Below are positions 11,271 through 23,700 of a DNA stretch of 64,000 nt, piece after piece. Position 1 is the first letter of the stretch. Each line of letters starts with the position of its first letter. The DNA comes from Thinopyrum elongatum (taxonomy: Eukaryota; Streptophyta; Magnoliopsida; Poales; Poaceae): positions 221,119,544-221,183,543 of the forward strand of contig CM022303.1 of NCBI GenBank assembly GCA_011799875.1, read 5' to 3'. The notes beneath the pieces were generated by a model, which saw nothing but the letters and a program-made list of their open reading frames with translations, was not told the origin of the DNA and searched no databases. The position numbers and the translations under genes are program-made.

Positions 11271-12159
11271 ATCTATGCATTATGCCTAGCTAGGGGCATA
11301 AAACGATAGCACTTGTTGTGAGGCAACCCAATGAATATTTTTTTTTCCTTTTTCTTTCTGTTCTTGAGTGTTTGCACAATCATGACTCTGTTATGATTGT
11401 GTTTTTTATGTTTTAATTAGTGTTTGTGCCAAGTAAATCCTTTGGGATAGCTTTGGTGATAGTTGATTTGATCCTGTTGAAAAACAGAAACTCTTGTGTC
11501 CAGTAACAGAATTGTTTAAATTCACAGAAGCGACGAAAAATTCTGATTTTTTTACACAATATTTATATACAAATTGCCTATGTTATCCTAATGTTTCAGA
11601 ATTTTGGAGTTACATAAGTATGAGAACAATTCGTATCTTTATAGACTGTTCTCTTTTTGACAGATTCTGTTTTCTTTGCATTGTGTGCTTATTTTGATGA
11701 ATATATGGATTGTATCGGGGGGGTATTAGACATGGTAAAGTTAGAATACAGTAGATATAATGCAATAAAAAAATTGAATGGGTTTGCTACTGTACTTAAA
11801 GTAAAGATTGGTTTTCTTATACTAAGAGATCTCACGAAGGTTTTGTTAAGTTTTGTGTGATTGAAGTTTTCATGTTTTGGGTGAGATCGCGATGGATGAA
11901 GGAATAAGGAGTGAAAAGAGCCTAAGCTTGGGGATGCCCCCTGGCACCCCAAGTTAATATTCAAGGAGAACCAAGCAACTAAGCTTGGGGATGCCCCGGA
12001 AGGCATCCCCTCTTTCTTCTAACGACCATCGGTAATTTACTTGGAGCTATATTTTTATTCATCGCATATCATGAGTTTTGCTTGGAGCGTCTTGTATTAT
12101 ATGAGTCTTTGCTTGTTTTTCTTTCTATTTTGTCACAAGTATCCTTGCTGGACACACCT

Positions 12160-12425
12160 ATTTGAGAGAGCCAAAATTATGCTATGATTTGTTAGAATTG
12201 CTCTATATGCTTCACTTAAATTTTTTGAGCTATGGAATTGCTCTAGTGCTTCACTTATATCTTTTTGAGCATGGTGTGCTTTAATATTTTTGAAGAAATG
12301 CTCTCATGCTTCACTTAGATTAATTTTGAGAGTTAGTAATTTTTTGAAGAAATTCTCTCATGCTTCCCTTATATTATTTTGAGAGACGAAAAATTTTATG
12401 CTCATGTTCTTCACTTAGATTTGTT
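12160..12425 (+). repeat. Degenerate tandem repeat, copy in element B'
   Basis: This matches the array at 7195-7450 with only a few single-base differences. It lies within the long near-identical tract shared by B and B'. Confidence 0.6.
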
Positions 12426-13716
12426 TCAGCTTGTCAACAGCAATTGCTATATACGAAACTAGTCCCAAAGTGATAGATATTCAAGAGGGATATGAGAAAA
12501 ACTTTCATGAAGATCATTGGACAAAATAAACTTGATTCTTTGTAATAGTTTTGAGATATGATGATAGTGATATGTGAGTCATGTTGGTGAGTAATTATGC
12601 TTTAGTAAGAATATTGGTGTTAAGGTTTGTGATTCCCTATGCAAGCACAAAAGTCAATAGTTATGCAATGAAATTACATCCTACTTGTGGTGCATTATTC
12701 GGTGTTAGTTATGTCTAATGCTCATTTATGAGAATTTTTGCTTTTTGGTTGGTTGCTTCTCAATCTATTTGCTAGCCTTTCCTTGTACTAAGTGGGAATA
12801 CTACTTGTGCATCCAAAATCCTTAAACCAAGTTGTGCCATATGAGTCCACCATACCTACCTATATGCGGTATTTCCGTGCCATTCCAAGTAAATTTGTAC
12901 GTGCCAACTCTAATTTTCAAAATGAATTTCCTTTTTGTGTGCACGTACCGCTCATGAAGCGGCAGGGGGTGGCCAATTCACTTGTCATTGCACGTGAGTG
13001 TGGCAGTAATAGGGATGCCTAGTCCCGAAATGAAAAAGAAATTTACTTTATGTTGTTAAATAATAAATTCCTTGGAAAGTGTTGGTACGGAAGGCACCCG
13101 CGTATACGACTAGCCATGGATTGTGAAAGAATGGTGGAAAAAGGAATAAACTTTATTTTATGTTTGGGAACCGCCTATGATGTATCTAGCATGGAAAGTA
13201 TTGGGAATTCTTGGTCATTTTTGTTGACAGGAAAAGCATGCCTCTCAAAATATTTTATTTCTCAATTTAAGCTTTTTGAGCTCTGGCACCTCTACAAATC
13301 TCTGCTTCCCTCTGCGAAGGGCCTGTCTATTTACTTTATGCAATTTTATTTTTATTTAAGTCTCCATCTTCTCTTATAAAGCACCAACTAGGGAGCACTA
13401 TGATCATACTTGTGCATTGCACGTAGCTAATATTCGAGTGCGTTTCATGAATGGATCAATGATTGAGCATGATGGGCTAGGGATAACTTTCTTTAGTGTT
13501 GATATTTTGAAAGACATGGTTGCTTGGTGATATGCTTAAGTATTGAAATCTTCATGTCAAATATAGACTATTGATTTGAATCATCTAAAAGTCCAAATGG
13601 CCATGCTACAAAAGAAAAGAATATGTGCTGAACATGTTAGGCAGCATTCCACATCAAAAATTCCGTCTTTATCATTTACCTACTCGAGGACGAGCAGGAA
13701 TTAAGCTTGGGGATGC

Positions 13717-15296
13717 TGATACGTCTCCAACATATCTATAATTTTTTATTGTTCCATGCTGTTATATTATCATTCTTGGATGTTTTATATTCATTTTATA
13801 TCAACTTTATATCATTTTTTTGGACTAACCTATTGACATAGTGCCTAGTGCCAGTTGCTGTTTTTTGCTTTTTTTTACTTCGCAGAATATCCATATCAAA
13901 CAGAGTCCAAACGCAGCGAAACTTTTTGGAGATTTTTTTCTGCCCAGAAGACAACTTGGGAGCCAAGGAAGTGCACGAGGGGAGGCCCGTGGGGCCCACA
14001 AGACACCAGGGCGCGCTAGAGGCCCCAGGCACGCCCAAGTGGGAAGGGGGGCCCACGGGAGTCCTTTCCACCACCTCTCAGCTCTATAAATACCCAAATA
14101 TTCTAGAAACCCTAGGGGAGTCGACGAAATACAATTCCAGCTGCCGCAAGTTCCGGAACCATGAGATCCAATCTAGAGCCATATTCCAGCACCTTGCCGG
14201 AGGGGAACACGATCATGGAGGGGTTCATCATCCTCATTGGTGCTCCTCCGATGATGTGTGAGTAGTTTACCACGGACCTACGGGTTCGTAGGCAGTAGCT
14301 AGATGACTTCTTCTCTCTTTTTGATTCTCAATACAATGTTCTCCTCGATGTTCTTGGAGATCTATTTGATGTAATGACTTTTTGCGGTGTGTTTGTTGGG
14401 ATCCGATGAATTACGAGTTTATGATCAGTTATATCTATGAATATTATTTGAGTCTTCTTTGATCTCTTATATGCATGATTGTTATAGCCTCATATTTCTT
14501 CTCCGAAACTTTGGTTTGGTTTGCCCAACTAGATTGATCTTTCTTGCAATGGGAAGAGGTGCTTTGTGATGGGTTCGATCTGTCCTCACCCAGTGACAGA
14601 AGGGGTAGCAAGGTACGCATGTATCATTGCTATTAAGGATAAAAGGATGGGGTCTATTCCTACATGAATAGATCTTGTCTATATCATGTCATCGTTCTTA
14701 TTGCATTACTCCGTTTCTCTATGAACTTAATACACTAGATGCATGCTGGATAGCGGTCGATGTGTGGAGTAATAGTAGTAGATGGAGGCAGGAGTCGGTC
14801 TACTAATCTTGGACATGATGCCTATATACATGATCATTGCCTTGAATATCGTCATAATTATTTGCTCTTCTATCAATTGCCCAACAGTAATTTTTTTACC
14901 CACCGTATGCTATTTTCTCGAGAGAAGCCACTAGTGAAATCTACGGCCCTCGGGTCTATTTTCTATCATATTGTTTTCAGATATATTATTCTGAAAACCC
15001 AAAAATGCCTTGCCGCACTTTTTCTTTCTTTATTTTATTTTGTGTTTTTGTCATACCTATTTATCCAATCTCATACAATTTAATCTATCTCAATACTGAG
15101 GAGGGATTGACAACCCCTCTTACGCTTTGGGTTGCAAGTATTTGTTATTTGTGTGCAGGTGCTGTTTACATAGTGTTGCTTAGTTCTCCTACTGGATTGA
15201 TAACCTTGGTTTCATAACTAAGGGAAATACTTACCGTTGCTGTGCTGCATCATCCTCTCCTCTTCGGGGAAATACCAACGCAGATACAAGCAATCA
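13717..15296 (+). repeat. 3' LTR of outer element (LTR1 subfamily)
   Basis: This 1580-bp LTR begins TG and ends CA and is followed by the target duplication CGGGT (15297-15301). TATAAATA lies at 14085-14092. It resembles 640-2227 more than the inner LTR2 copies; for example it shares TTTTTTATTGTTCCATGC near its start and lacks the primer-site-like insertion. Confidence 0.85.
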
Positions 15297-15301
15297 CGGG
15301 T

Positions 15302-15454
15302 GGGCAAGCCTGACTAAGGGGCCTATCCTGCCCCGATGTTTTGAAAAGGGATCCGGGTTCCGTTGCCTGTCCGGGGTTCATCCTCCCGACACCCTGGTTG
15401 CGAAAGTGATGCACATACAGCGCGCCACTTGTCGTGATCGGAAGGTGGAAGTGA
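15302..15454. other. Host sequence between two insertions
   Basis: This is the right flank of the LTR composite and the left flank of the Mutator-like element. It continues the GC-rich sequence that ends at 634. I see no gene or recognisable site in it. Confidence 0.4.
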
Positions 15455-15463
15455 TATTTGGAA

Positions 15464-16338
15464 GGGCGCTACTAGGCGTCGGCGCGCCGGCCAGGATTTG
15501 GGCCGGTCACACCAATGTCGCGCGATTAGCCCCTTTTGAACGATTCGATGTATAACTTCTTCACCCTGCTTCGTTAGAAAAACAGAGGAAAAAACACATC
15601 GTTGACTCTCGCCGCCGTTGCCGTCTGCCACACCCCGCGTTGCCCGTGGCTCACCGCGCGTCTGCCACGACCTGCACCGCCGGTGGCTTGCCATGGCTGC
15701 CGGTCGCCGCTCCCGTCGTCGGCCTTGCCGTGGTCGTCTCATGTCTTCCTTGTCGGATCCACGCATGCATCAACTTCCCCCACCCCCCACGGTTGCAGCT
15801 CCCTCACTGGCGATGGTAGCACCAGTGGGATGGCCGAAGCACCGGCCGCTGGTCGCAACACCCTGGGGACGAGCTCGCGAAAAAGTTCCACAAAAAAATT
15901 GATGCAGCAAAAAAAATCCATGGCGGCCACCGCCGTTGCCGCACACCACCATCGTCGCCGGCTGAAGCGAATCCCCCAGCCGGTCCCCAGCACCGCACCT
16001 CATCGGTGCCGTAGGCAACGACCTCTCCTCCCCTCCTTGCCACGCGCGATGGGGGGGCTCCTAAAATAGCGCCCATTTGCGAGGAGGCTGCTGCCGGATG
16101 GATGATGGGCAGGTTGGCGTGGGATCGACGGCGGTCTTCACCAGCAAGAACTATTCTGGAGGCTGCCGCAGGGGAACAAGCTGTGCGAGGAGATAAAGGA
16201 AAGGACAGCGGCGAATGAATGGATAAGAGCGATTCGTGGGGATAAGAGGAATACTTAAGCAGTGGTGTGTGGCCCTGTTGCCAGCGTGGATGCAGCCGGC
16301 CGAGCGTTCGGCCGGCGCACCGGCTCTAAACGTTTACC
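15464..16338. mobile_element. Non-autonomous Mutator-like element
   Basis: The 875-bp GC-rich segment is flanked by a perfect 9-bp duplication TATTTGGAA (15455-15463 and 16339-16347), the hallmark of Mutator-like transposons. The ends are imperfect inverted repeats: the left has TCGGCGCGCCGGCC and the right, read in reverse, has CCGGTGCGCCGGCC, each followed by a GGGCCGG/TCGGCCGG block. No transposase is visible. The interior has open frames on both strands made of Ala, Pro, Arg and His runs, which I attribute to base composition. It could be a captured gene fragment (Pack-MULE), which I cannot confirm. Confidence 0.7.
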
Positions 16339-16385
16339 TATTTGGAATGAGTATTCATCAGTTAACAATTTCGCTATTTCATTTA

Positions 16386-16475
16386 CTCACTCCGTCCCAT
16401 AATATAAGACGCTATTACATCCAATATATGCACATATTCGATGTAATAACTTCTTATATTATGAGACGGAGGAAG
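16386..16475. mobile_element. Stowaway MITE
   Basis: This near-palindrome starts CTCACTCCGTCCCATAATAT and ends ATTATGAGACGGAGGAAG. TA dinucleotides at 16384-16385 and 16476-16477 fit the target duplication of Tc1/mariner-derived Stowaway elements. Confidence 0.85.
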
Positions 16476-16637
16476 TAGCACGAATGGACCGGCTTTAATT
16501 GTAGACGCTTCGGGTGAGACGGAGGAAAGACTCGCTATAAGCGAGATATAGCCTTTGTGTTGTTGGACGCAGAGAGCGTCAATATTGTTTTTTGGAGCAC
16601 TCACATAGCGTCATTTTTTTAGGGATCACACACTTTA

Positions 16638-17110
16638 TTAATTAGAAACTATGTCCATAGGGATACAAAGGGGGTCATGAGGGGATAGAAGCCACAAATG
16701 GCGACCCTGCGGAAGGGAGACATAAAATTTAAAAAAATTGTGCGCCTCTAGATTCGAAGCACGACCTTCAAACACAAAATCACAACTAGCAAAAAACCCT
16801 GTTCTATTATTTATCTCCTTGACGACTGTGATATGGGGGCCTCCTATCCCTTTTTTGATGTCATGCACAATCGGCTTGCAGTCACATGCAATCACCAAGT
16901 GATCCAAAGATAGATCAGTCGCAAGTGCCAAGGCCTCACGACAAGCAATGGACTCTAAAATTGTAGGATTTATAACCCCTGGTAGAACAATTGCTGAGGA
17001 CCCGAGGTACTGACCATGTTCATCCTTGCACACTATTGCCGCAGATCCAACACGCCCATCATGGGATAGACCCCTGTCTACATGGATTTTACCATGTCCG
17101 CTTGGAGGTG
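16638..17110 (-). pseudogene. LINE RNase H-like domain (RVT_3 type)
   Basis: The frame reads GKIHVDRGLSHDGRVGSAAI, then CKDEHGQYLGSSA, ESIACREALALATDL and VIACDCKPIV. That is the RNase H-like fold attached to plant LINE reverse transcriptases, with acidic positions at VD, the CREAL glutamate and the ACD aspartate. It is out of frame with the upstream zinc-binding domain, which stops at about 17115. A frameshift near 17125 therefore separates the two halves. The copy is dead. Confidence 0.75.
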
Positions 17111-17114
17111 CTTT

Positions 17115-17785
17115 TCAAGAGCTTCGGCTCATTATCGCATGTGCGCGTCCAGCCGGAGTGGGAGTGCTAATAATCATATTCATGCCATCCAACTCGGTAA
17201 TGAAGCTTTCTATGAAGGGGTGAGTCGACATTGGGCTTTGAAATATTGACTCATGTATTGCTTTTCTACGCGCTGTCCATATTGCCCAAAGAGTGACGAC
17301 CATCTTCATAAACTCCATATGTGATAATGCATCCATCATGTTAAAGAGCCAATGTTTAGCATTGGGTTCTTGAGACTCAACAATATGATCAGTTAATTCC
17401 TCGTCACCTAAGGCCCACACACACCTCGACGTCGTGCAATCAATCAACGAGTGCCTCCATGAATCAACAACTCCACATAGTTGGCAAGAATCTGTGTTAC
17501 ACATATTTCTATGGTGGCGCATGTCCTCTAACGGCAAAGAATGTCTTGCCAACCTCCAAAGAAAAGTTCTAATTTTGCCTGGAACTTTGGTGTTCCACAA
17601 AGATGACCAGCACTTCTCCTCTGCCGCGCTATTGGATGAAGCTCCTCTTTGATCGAGCAAGTTATCTCTCATATTTCTCAAATTCACCAACATTCGGTAT
17701 GCCGACCTGACAGAAAATGCACCTTTCTTTTCAAATTGCCATGCCCAGAAGTCATTCATTGGTGTCGTGCAAATAGGTATATTAT
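17115..17785 (-). pseudogene. LINE zinc-binding reverse transcriptase region (zf-RVT)
   Basis: The frame contains FWAWQFEKKGAFSVRSAYRM, then LWNTKVPGKIRTFLWRLA, a Cys/His set (CNTDSCQLCG, then H and C), and a Trp-rich ALWAIWTARRKAIHE segment. This is the zf-RVT domain that follows reverse transcriptase in plant LINEs. The upstream part of the same domain (DDKLHQFFLPSDIQVI) is found at 27058-27130, beyond the inserted Harbinger-type element. Confidence 0.8.
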
Positions 17786-18078
17786 TTAGGGCATCTCCAG
17801 CCGTTCGGCCCCCCAGGGGCTTGAAATAGCGCCGCCTAGGGGCGAACCGGCGATAAATTCGGCGTGGGGGCGGTAGGTTTTCCAGCCGCCGCCCCCAGGT
17901 CGCCCCCAGACGCCGATTTCTGAAACAGAAAATTGGCCAAAATTTGGCCAGACACGACATAAATTCGTCCAAACTAGGTGATTTCATTGATATTTGTACA
18001 AAAACTTAAAACATAAATTAAAAACTAACTAAAAACGACAACTACGCCTAGCACTACTACACCGGTGCCGCCCGCCTT

Positions 18079-19106
18079 CTACATGCCGAGGAGCCTGTAG
18101 AACCGGGTGTAGTCGCCGCCGTCGTCGTCGTCGCCGTCATCGTCGCCGCCGTCCTGCGTACCGCCGCCGTCCCTGCTACACCCCTGACCAGCGTTGCCGA
18201 TGCGTGGGGGGTTGGACGGCCCGGGCACCTCCTCGTCGTCGCTGTTGAGGACGATGATGGCGCCTTCCTCGCGTCTGCGGCGCCGAGCGACGGTCTCCTC
18301 GAAGGCGCGGCGCTGGCACTCCATCTTCTCGTGGACGTAGTCCTCCCTCGCCCATTTGAGGGCGGTCTCACCGGCGGCGGCCATGTCCGCGTGCTCCTTC
18401 TTCACGGGGAGCAACCCCGGCTTGGTCTTCGGCCTGACGAGGCGGGAAGAAGGAGAGGGACGGCCGCCCTCGTTGATGACGAGGGCGCCGCCGCGGGTGC
18501 GGCGCCTGAGCGGCGTCTCCTGTGGCTCCGGCTTAACGGGGCGGAGCGCCGGCGATCCGGAGGAAAGGGAGCCAGAGCCCGACGACAAGGAGGTCGCTGT
18601 CTCCATTCGCCGCGGCGTCCAAGAGCTACCGCGACGACGTGAGAAGGGGGGCGCCGGGTACTCCAAGCGCGGTGTATTGCCGGCCTCGATGTGCTCGAGG
18701 ACGGCTTCGAGTATGCGGCCGGGGACGACCCACCATCGGCACCGCCCCTCGGAGTTGTGTCGGCTGCGGGGCTCGACGCTGTTCGAGGAGGCGAGCTGGT
18801 CGGCGTGGTGGTGTTCGAAGTACGCCGTCCACAGCACGTTGCTGTCAGGGGCGTACCTCGACTCGTTCCGCGACTACTCCGGCAGCGAGCACCGAATGCA
18901 CGCTATCTCGCCACGCCGGGTAGCGCCGATCGATGGTGGTGGCATCGGGACTTCACCGACGCTCAGCTTCCACGTGCCCGGCACCCTGCATGTCCGGCGG
19001 TGCCGGGTAGTCGGCCTCGTAGAGGAGTCGTGCCTCGTCCTCGTGCAGGTGACGGTGGCCGAAGCCGTTGGCCGCCGCACCATCGCCTGGGTAACGCTCG
19101 GCCATG
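18079..19106 (-). pseudogene. Decayed ORF carried by the Harbinger-type element
   Basis: A start at 19106 (MAERYPGDGAAANGFGHRHL) runs to a frame break near 18988. A second frame (VPGTWKLSVGEVPMPPP) continues to a TAG just before the open stretch 18837-18079, which includes LWTAYFEHHHADQLA, GRCRWWVVPGRILEAVLEHI and an Asp-rich tail. Together this is about 340 codons. The C-terminal half has a basic EAR-rich helix (KMECQRRAFEETVARRRRRE). I recognise no domain. From memory, related proteins are common in Triticeae annotations, probably for the same reason, transposon carriage. At least one frameshift and one stop break it. Confidence 0.5.
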
Positions 19107-20536
19107 CTCACCGTCGGGGAGAGAGGGGGAGGAAAGGCGTGCTCGATCGAGAGGGCGTCGGTGGTGAGAGGGGAACAGAGTTTCTGTGGCGATGGAGTGT
19201 GTGCTCACCGGCTAGGGAGGGATGACTTTTATAGCCGGGCTTGGGCGGTGAGAGGGCGGCCGCCTGTGACGCCCCTGACTCAATCGTGCACTAATCATAC
19301 ACGCAAACATGCACGATCAAGCACAGGGAATCACGGGAAGATATCACAACACAACTCTAACACAATTTAAACGGAGATCCACAATATTACAGACCAGGGA
19401 TCACGAAGATCCGAATACATAAGTCAGGCATACAAATATCATCTGAGTACAGACATAGTTAGACAAGTTTTGCCTTAAGAAGGCTAGCACAAACAACGAC
19501 TCTAGATCGAAAGGCGTAGGCCTCCTTCTCGGGAGCCTCCGATCCTACTCCTGGTCGGCTGGCTCGATCCAGTAGTATGTGCCCTCTGGACCCTCCTGGT
19601 ACTAAGCTCCTGAGGTGGCATCTGGCTCCGGGGCTCCATCGTCTGATGTATCATCAAAGTGGGGTATGGGGAAAAATAAGTAACAAAGCAACCGTGAGTA
19701 CTCATCCGAAGTACTCAGCAAGCAAGGATCTACACTACATATGCAACATTATCAAAGGGGAAAGGCTGTATATGTGGACTAGGCTACAGAAATGCCAGAA
19801 TAGAGAGAAGGCCTAGTCCTATCGAAGACTAGCATCTTCAAACATCTTCACGAAGCCACCATCTTGCAGCAATAGAAGAGAGTAGAATAGCATTTTTTTT
19901 AATCAAACATGTTAAAGCAAGCCTGGAGATCCTTCCTCGACTCCCAGCGAGAAAGCGATCCCGAAGTTTCGATTAAGTAACAAGTATCCAGTTCAAGTAG
20001 TAGATCGGGATATACAAACTGAGCGTCCTTTACCGTAGGACCGGCTATCGATAGATTATTCATCCCTGCAGGGGTGCACTACTGTTACCCAACATGCTCG
20101 ATCAACTCTGGCCGGACACACTTGTTGGGTAATGCCCGGCCTCGGAAGATCAACACGAAGAAGCGCCCTACCTAGGCTCAACAGAGAGGTCAGCATGCCG
20201 GACTAACCTATGCACCCAGAGGTCTTGGGCCATCGCCCTGGGCACCCTGCGCATTGTGAGACTGGCCGGGGTGCAGGCGCGACACTGAACTCGTCAGTGA
20301 AGTATCCAGCCCATTCCGGACAATCAGCCCACACGGTGAACCGTGACGTCTGAAGAGCTTTCGGGAAAAACGTACGACGTAGAGGGCCCCATAAACCATA
20401 ATCCCACGTGGTGGTAGTGCGTATAGGGCACGTCGACCCACTCAGATCAAATACCCAAATCCAATAGGCTCCTTTATTAACACGCCGAGACAGTTAGAGT
20501 TTCTGAAGCTCCGCCACAATATCACACTCGAGTGCC

Positions 20537-20781
20537 CTTCCGGCACACCCGACAACATAGATCCCCTGCGGGTACCCATCAGGGTCGACCCGCCTGTAAC
20601 AAAGGTCAAAGTAACCATGTGGTCATAACATCAAGGGGGAAACCCGAGGAATCACCCTCGGCGGATTCCACTCGACGAATCATCAGGGTGAACGTATGAG
20701 GCATCACCCTCGAGGTTCACACTGAGGGGTTGCATGACAGAGTCGTATCAGAAGTGGAGGAGGAGGAATCACCCTCGATGA
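20537..20781. repeat. 245-bp direct repeat, copy 1 (LTR remnant overlap)
   Basis: It is identical to 24114-24358 except for three transitions by eye. The two copies bracket the gag-pol remnant exactly. They are the only part of the LTR present on both sides. Confidence 0.8.
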
Positions 20782-23700
20782 GCAAACTTGCCTTTGATTC
20801 CGAACCGATGAGTGCCTTTGAATGGAGTGGCGCAAAGGTAAGCTTGCTCGCCAGGTTGATAGACCATTTCCTTGTGCTTTCGGTCATAGTTGCTCTTCTG
20901 ACGAGACTGAGCAGTTTTCAGATGTTCACGGACAATGCGGGCTTGCTCTTCAGCTTGTTGGATAATGTCCGGTCCGATGAGTGAGCGTTCCCCAATTTCT
21001 GACCAATTCAGAGGGGTTCGACACTTACGTCTGTATAGAACTTCAAACGGTGCCATCTTCAAACTAGCTTGATAGCAATTGTTGTAAGAGAATTCGGCAT
21101 ACGGGAGAGATTCCTCCCACTTCTTACCGAAGGAGATGACGCAAGCTCAAAGCATATCTTCGAGCACTTGATTAACTCGTTCGACTTGACCCTGAGACTG
21201 AGGGTGGAAAGCGGTGCTGAAAGACAGATGAGTTCCCATAGCTTCTTGGAAACTATTCCAGAATCTGGTGGTGAAGAGGCTGCCACGATCCGAACTGATC
21301 TCCAATGGAACACCGTGGAGTGACACAATTCAGGAAACATACAATTCTGCTAACTGACTAGCAGTGATTGTCTCCTTGATTGGCAGAAAGTGAGCCACCT
21401 TTGAGAATCGGTCAATGACGACAAAAATAGCATCATGACCCTTCTGAGATCTGAGAAAACCAGTAATGAAATCCATTTGGACCTTGTCCCATTTCCATTC
21501 AGGAATATCAAGTGGTTGCAGAGTTCTAGCAGGCCTTTGATGTTCTGCTTTAATGTGGCGGCAAACGTCACACTCAGAAACATAACGAGCAATATCTCGC
21601 TTCATATTAGGCCACCAGTATCTCTGACAAATGTCACGGTACATCTTTGTGCTACCAGGATGAATTGACAGAGGAGTGTCATGAGCTTCTTTCATAACGT
21701 GTTCTCTCTCATCCTTGAACTTGGGTACGAAGAGGCGGTGTTGGAAAAATAGGATCCCATCCTTATCAAGATGGAATTCCGACGGCTTTCCTTTCTCGAG
21801 GTACCGCTTAATCCTTTCAACTTCAGAGTCATACTTTTGTATAATCTTAATGTTGTGCTCTAAATCTGGTTCGACAACCAGGGTATTGAGATAACCCTGT
21901 GGAACAATATGGAGGTTCAACTTGCGAAGCTCTTCATAAAGCATAGGTTGTGCTTCCTGAACCATAAGATTGTTGCAATAAGCCTTGCGACTCAAAGCAT
22001 CGGCCATTACATTAGCCTTGCCAGGGGTATATGAGATATTCATATCATAATCGGCAATTGTTTCGAGCCATCTTTGTTGACGAAGGTTTAGATCTGGTTG
22101 AGTATATAAATACTTCAAACTTTGATGATCCGTGTATATCTCGCAACGATTACCGAGAAGGTAATGTAGCCATAGCTTCAGAGCATAAATAACCGCAGAA
22201 AGTTCGAGATCGTGCACTGGGTAATTTTCTTCGTGAGGACGCAATTGTCGAGAGGCATAAGCAATCACTTTGCGCTCTTGCATTAGGACACGGCCTAATC
22301 CTTGACGAGATGCATCACAGTATATCACGAAATCCTTTTGGGAATCCGGGGGTGCTAGCACTGGGGCAGATGTTAACTTATCTTTTAGTGTCTGAAAGCT
22401 TTCTTGACATTTTTCTGTCCACTCAAATTTAACACCTTTGTGGAGCAGATTCGTCAATGGTTTTGCAATCTTGGAAAAGTTCTCAACGAATCGACGGCAA
22501 TAACTAGCGAGTCCGAGAAAACTCCTGACTTGCTTAACATTCTTCGGGGGAGTCCAGTCAAGAATAGCTTGAACTCGTTCGGGGTTAATAGCAATGCCAT
22601 TCTTGGAAATCACATGACCAAGGTAGGTCACTTCAGATAACCAGAATTCACACTTGGAGAATTTAGCATACAACTGATGTTCTCGTAGCTTCTCCAATAC
22701 AAGCCGAAGATGTTCAGCGTGTTCCTCTTCATTCTTGGAATATATGAGGATATCATCCAAATAAACCACGACGAATTTGTCGAGGTAATCCATGAAGATA
22801 TAGTTCATCAACCGGGAGAAGGTTGCTGGAGCATTTGTTAAACCAAATGACATGACAGTGTACTCATAAGAGCCATATCGAGTAACAAAGGCAGTCTTCG
22901 GAATATCCTCTTCACGAACACGGATCTGATGATAACCCAACCTCAAGTCGAGTTTCGAGAAGACAGCGGATCCAGCAAGCTGATCATAAAGATCATTGAT
23001 CCGGGGCAGTGGGTATTTATTCTGGATTGTGGCTTGGTTAATGGGCCGGTAATCCTGAACCAATCGGTTAGTTCCATCATTCTTCTTAACGAAGAGTGAA
23101 GGTGCTCCCCAAGCAGAGGAACTGGGGTGGATGAAACCTTTCTTAAGTGACTTGTCGATTTCTTCCTTAAGTTCAAGGAGTTCATGCGGCGGCATCTTAT
23201 AAGGACGCTTCGCAAAAGGGGTAGTGCCAGGCTTCAAGTCGATGACGAACTCGACAGCCCTAACCAGGGGTATTCCTGGAAGTTCTTCTGGAAAAACGTC
23301 CGAAAAATCTCGAACGACAGGAACGTTCTCGATGCCTTCTAGAGGTGAGGCGTTCAAAGCATTCAGAGCATATATCTGAGCTTCAGCATCCCGTGTAATG
23401 CGGGCTGTATAATTCACTATCTCGTCGGATGGGTGAAGAAGTTGGACAACTTTAGTGGCACAATTGATCGAAGCAATGTGAGCTTTCAACCAATCCATTC
23501 CGAGGATGAGGTCTATGGTGGAAGACTTCAAGACGATGGGTTAGGCAAGGAATTCCAACCCTTTAATTTCGACGATAACGTCAGGTGCTATCACGTCAGC
23601 ATGACAATGACCTCCGGGAGTTTTAATGACTAACGGAGTATGCATCTTCTCATACCGAATGCCATGCATGAATGCAAATTTTCCAGAGATGAATGAATGT

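Larger units (their letters stand above)
640..15296 (+). mobile_element. Composite non-autonomous gypsy-type LTR element array
   Basis: Four copies of one LTR family, each starting TGATACGTCTCCAA, lie in direct orientation at 640, 3820, 8779 and 13717. The outermost pair belongs to one subfamily (LTR1) and the inner pair to another (LTR2). The order is LTR1-A-LTR2-B-LTR2-B'-LTR1. The whole is bounded by a perfect 5-bp target duplication CGGGT (635-639 and 15297-15301). The inner LTR2-B-LTR2 unit has no matching flanks (TATAC against AAAGG). No reverse transcriptase, integrase or protease is visible, so the elements must be moved by enzymes supplied elsewhere. From memory the LTR resembles the Triticeae Sabrina/WHAM group; that name is unverified. 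Confidence 0.85.

Noticed and set aside
15323..15766. 147-codon - strand frame
   Set aside because: It crosses the border of the Mutator-like element (15464), so it joins unrelated sequences by chance.
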